Made by a program: the position numbers and the translations under genes. From Pseudomonadota bacterium (GTDB lineage Bacteria > Verrucomicrobiota > Verrucomicrobiia > Limisphaerales > SXTU01), in contig RFVF01000045.1 of assembly GCA_009922615.1 (NCBI GenBank), positions 1 to 38,096 on the forward strand: a DNA stretch of 38,096 bases. Direction: 5' to 3'. How positions within the stretch are numbered: position 1 is the first letter of the stretch; the number at the start of each line of letters is the position of its first letter. Of this stretch, positions 36,350 to 38,096 are shown piece by piece. Below the pieces are notes generated by a model. That model saw only the letters and a program-made list of their open reading frames with translations. It was not told where the DNA came from and made no database searches.

Positions 36350-38096
36350 TTACTTGGAGTTAAAAATGTTGCTGCTGACGATCAGGCTTATTAGGTCACC
36401 CAGGCCGTCACCCCGTCGCCGGAACTGTGCGGTCAAGCTGTCAATGTCGGCACGGTCGGCGAATGCAAGCGGTCTGCCAAGCGCATAAGCCGTCAGCTTG
36501 TGCACCATCGCCCGGGCAAATTGATCCTGCCGGTCCGTGAGCAAATAGCGTTTGAGCCCATCGACCCCGGCCAGCGTCTGCCGGTTGAACAGTTCGGCAG
36601 TCGCATCGACCGGCTGGTTCTTGATGCTGGTCCGGAAGGTGCCGAGGGCATCGTAGTTCTCAAACGCAATGCCCCACGGATCGATCCGCGAGTGGCACGA
36701 GAGGCAGGCCGGTTTGTTCCGGTGATCAACGATCCGTTCTTTCAAGGTCATTTTGAGAATTTCCGGATTCGTCAGATCGACTTGCGGGACATTGGGCGGC
36801 GGTGGCGGCGGCGGATCGTCCAGGATGCGTTTCATCAGCCAGACACCCCGCTTCAGGGGATGGGAATCCTTGCCGTCGGAATTCATCGCCATAATCGCCG
36901 CACCGGTCAAAAGGCCGCCCCGATTCGCCTGCGGTGCGATTGACACCTTGCGGAACTGCGGGCCGTAAACCTTGGGAATCCGATAGTGGGTCGCGAGCCG
37001 CTCGTTGACCACGGCGTAATCGGAATGGAGGAAATCCATGATGCTGCGGTTGTGCCTCAAGACTTCATCAAAGAAGGCGACCGGCTCCTCCTGCATGGCT
37101 TCCCGCAACTCACTGTCCGTGACGTGCGTTACACTGTTCATCCGGTCCAACCCCAGCCATTGCTCGACGAAGTGCCGGGAGAATCGTTGCGAACGCGGGT
37201 CGGCCAGCATGCGCTTCAGTTGAGCCGCCAGGACCTCGGGCTTTCTGAGCTTTCCCTGCTCCGCGAGTTTCAGTAATTCGTCTTCAGGAATGCTGGACCA
37301 CAAAAACACGGCGAGGCGGCTGGCAAACTCCAGCTCGCTGATCCTGGTCGGGGATTTCGTCTCGTTGGCTTTCGGTCCTGGAGTCAGGTGGAGGAAGGAC
37401 CGCAGCGAACCGAGGAATCCCTTGGCCTCGCTGGCCTCCACTCTTTGCGTCACGTAGAGAAACTCCGGGGTGGCCAGCGCCGTCGCCAGCACTTCCACCA
37501 TGGCCTCTTCGAACGTCCGGAACCCCGGCCGATACTTCGCAAACAGGGCCATGAACTGGTTGACTTCCGGGACGGTGACCGGACGCCGCCAGACGCGTTT
37601 TAGGAATCGGTTCAGCACCTCGCGGCCATAGCTCTGCTCGTCCCCCTTGTGTTTGCTCGCAATGAAGATGTCAGTGTGCGTCTTCGGGGGCCATTGCTCG
37701 TAAAACGGAGCGATGATTTCGATGCGGTCGATCAGAACCTGGAGCGGTTCTTCGCCGCCGGTTGCATTCGAGACATTTTGAATGTGCAGGAACTCATCCC
37801 GCCGGGGGAACGTGGTGGTGAGTTTCCGGAACGGGTTCCGTTGGATGTCACCCAGTGGGATGTCGAAGTAAATGAACTCGGGGTTGTCGGCCGATGCCGT
37901 CACCGGGAGGTCGTGCTCGCTGATCACCTGCGAGAATTCGGCGTTGTTGCTGGTGTGGGCGCTGAAAATCAGACGCAGGCTCGCATATTCGTCCGCCTTC
38001 ATCGTCGAGCGACCGGCGCGGATGCGCACGCGCATGGTGCCCTCGTCGGGCAGAAAGCGATCCAGATCCAGCTTCACCTCGCTGGCACGGGGAAGC
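36350..38096 (-). CDS. DUF1592/DUF1588/DUF1585 haem protein, 5' end outside window
   Basis: A planctomycete-type cytochrome-like protein. The frame is open to the right edge, so the start, and probably an N-terminal CxxCH domain and DUF1587, are missing. About 580 residues are visible. The segment REVLNRFLKRVWRRPVT is DUF1595-like, ISELEFASRLAVFLWSSIPEDEL is DUF1592, and RGGLLTGAAIMAMNSDG..HPLKRG plus CLSCHSRIDPWGIAFENYD is DUF1588 with one haem c site. The C-terminus (LTAYALGRPLAFADRADID..SNIFNSK) is DUF1585. A run of seven prolines precedes the haem domain. The visible part also begins with a beta-rich carbohydrate-binding-like region. The protein is presumed periplasmic; its partner is the DUF1552 product, whose start is 2 nt after this stop. 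Confidence 0.94.
   Translation of the reverse strand, partial: LPRASEVKLDLDRFLPDEGTMRVRIRAGRSTMKADEYASLRLIFSAHTSNNAEFSQVISEHDLPVTASADNPEFIYFDIPLGDIQRNPFRKLTTTFPRRDEFLHIQNVSNATGGEEPLQVLIDRIEIIAPFYEQWPPKTHTDIFIASKHKGDEQSYGREVLNRFLKRVWRRPVTVPEVNQFMALFAKYRPGFRTFEEAMVEVLATALATPEFLYVTQRVEASEAKGFLGSLRSFLHLTPGPKANETKSPTRISELEFASRLAVFLWSSIPEDELLKLAEQGKLRKPEVLAAQLKRMLADPRSQRFSRHFVEQWLGLDRMNSVTHVTDSELREAMQEEPVAFFDEVLRHNRSIMDFLHSDYAVVNERLATHYRIPKVYGPQFRKVSIAPQANRGGLLTGAAIMAMNSDGKDSHPLKRGVWLMKRILDDPPPPPPPNVPQVDLTNPEILKMTLKERIVDHRNKPACLSCHSRIDPWGIAFENYDALGTFRTSIKNQPVDATAELFNRQTLAGVDGLKRYLLTDRQDQFARAMVHKLTAYALGRPLAFADRADIDSLTAQFRRRGDGLGDLISLIVSSNIFNSK

Overview
The window looks like a chromosomal segment of a GC-rich member of the Verrucomicrobiota, perhaps the Pedosphaera/Limisphaera side of the phylum. 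The phylum call rests on gene content typical of Planctomycetes and Verrucomicrobia: a DUF1592/DUF1588/DUF1585 haem protein paired with a DUF1552 protein, a large beta-propeller/HEAT/CxxCH 'membrane-bound dehydrogenase', an exported sulfatase, an NHL-repeat remnant, and a long MoxR/DUF58/BatA operon with DUF4159 and DUF4175-like members. The exact family is inference. No rRNA, tRNA, CRISPR array, integrase or insertion sequence was recognised.

Layout. (i) 1-4985: threonyl-tRNA synthetase (5' end outside the window), a cupin and a flavin-reductase-like protein run rightward and meet a leftward single-chain glycyl-tRNA synthetase; the facing stop codons are 2 bp apart. Both synthetases carry AT-richer in-frame inserts between class II motifs 1 and 2. 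(ii) 4986-5544: a 559-bp intergenic stretch holding eleven degenerate units of exactly 21 bp with A- and T-tracts phased about half a unit apart. (iii) 5545-10913: quinone oxidoreductase, a cysteine-rich DR2241-like protein, a TlpA-type thioredoxin, a leftward DUF11-type surface protein and an S41-like protein lacking the usual catalytic lysine. (iv) 10921-27430, all leftward: an operon-like run of ten genes, preceded by a metallophosphoesterase. In transcription order: TPR/peptidase-MA protein, DUF4159, MoxR ATPase, DUF58, BatA/vWA, DUF4175-like, two coiled-coil proteins, vWA/amidotransferase-like membrane protein, and a C13/caspase-like peptidase with two calcium-loop motifs. Several junctions are 4-nt start/stop overlaps. 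(v) 27572-38096, leftward: the haem dehydrogenase-like protein, CTP synthase, a sulfatase, a broken NHL-repeat gene, DUF1552 and the DUF1592-type protein, which runs off the right edge.

How they fit together. In region iv a MoxR AAA+ ATPase probably acts on the vWA/DUF58/BatA proteins at the inner face of the membrane, while the DUF4159, TPR-metalloprotease and C13-like products are exported. A chaperone or assembly function at the envelope with attached proteolysis is a reasonable guess, not a demonstrated one. Region v suggests extracytoplasmic catabolism of sulfated polymers coupled to periplasmic cytochromes.

The features most likely to be new are the 21-bp phased array, the paired synthetase inserts and the peptidase-flanked MoxR operon. 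GC figures quoted were counted by hand on selected 60-base lines; no search or alignment was run.
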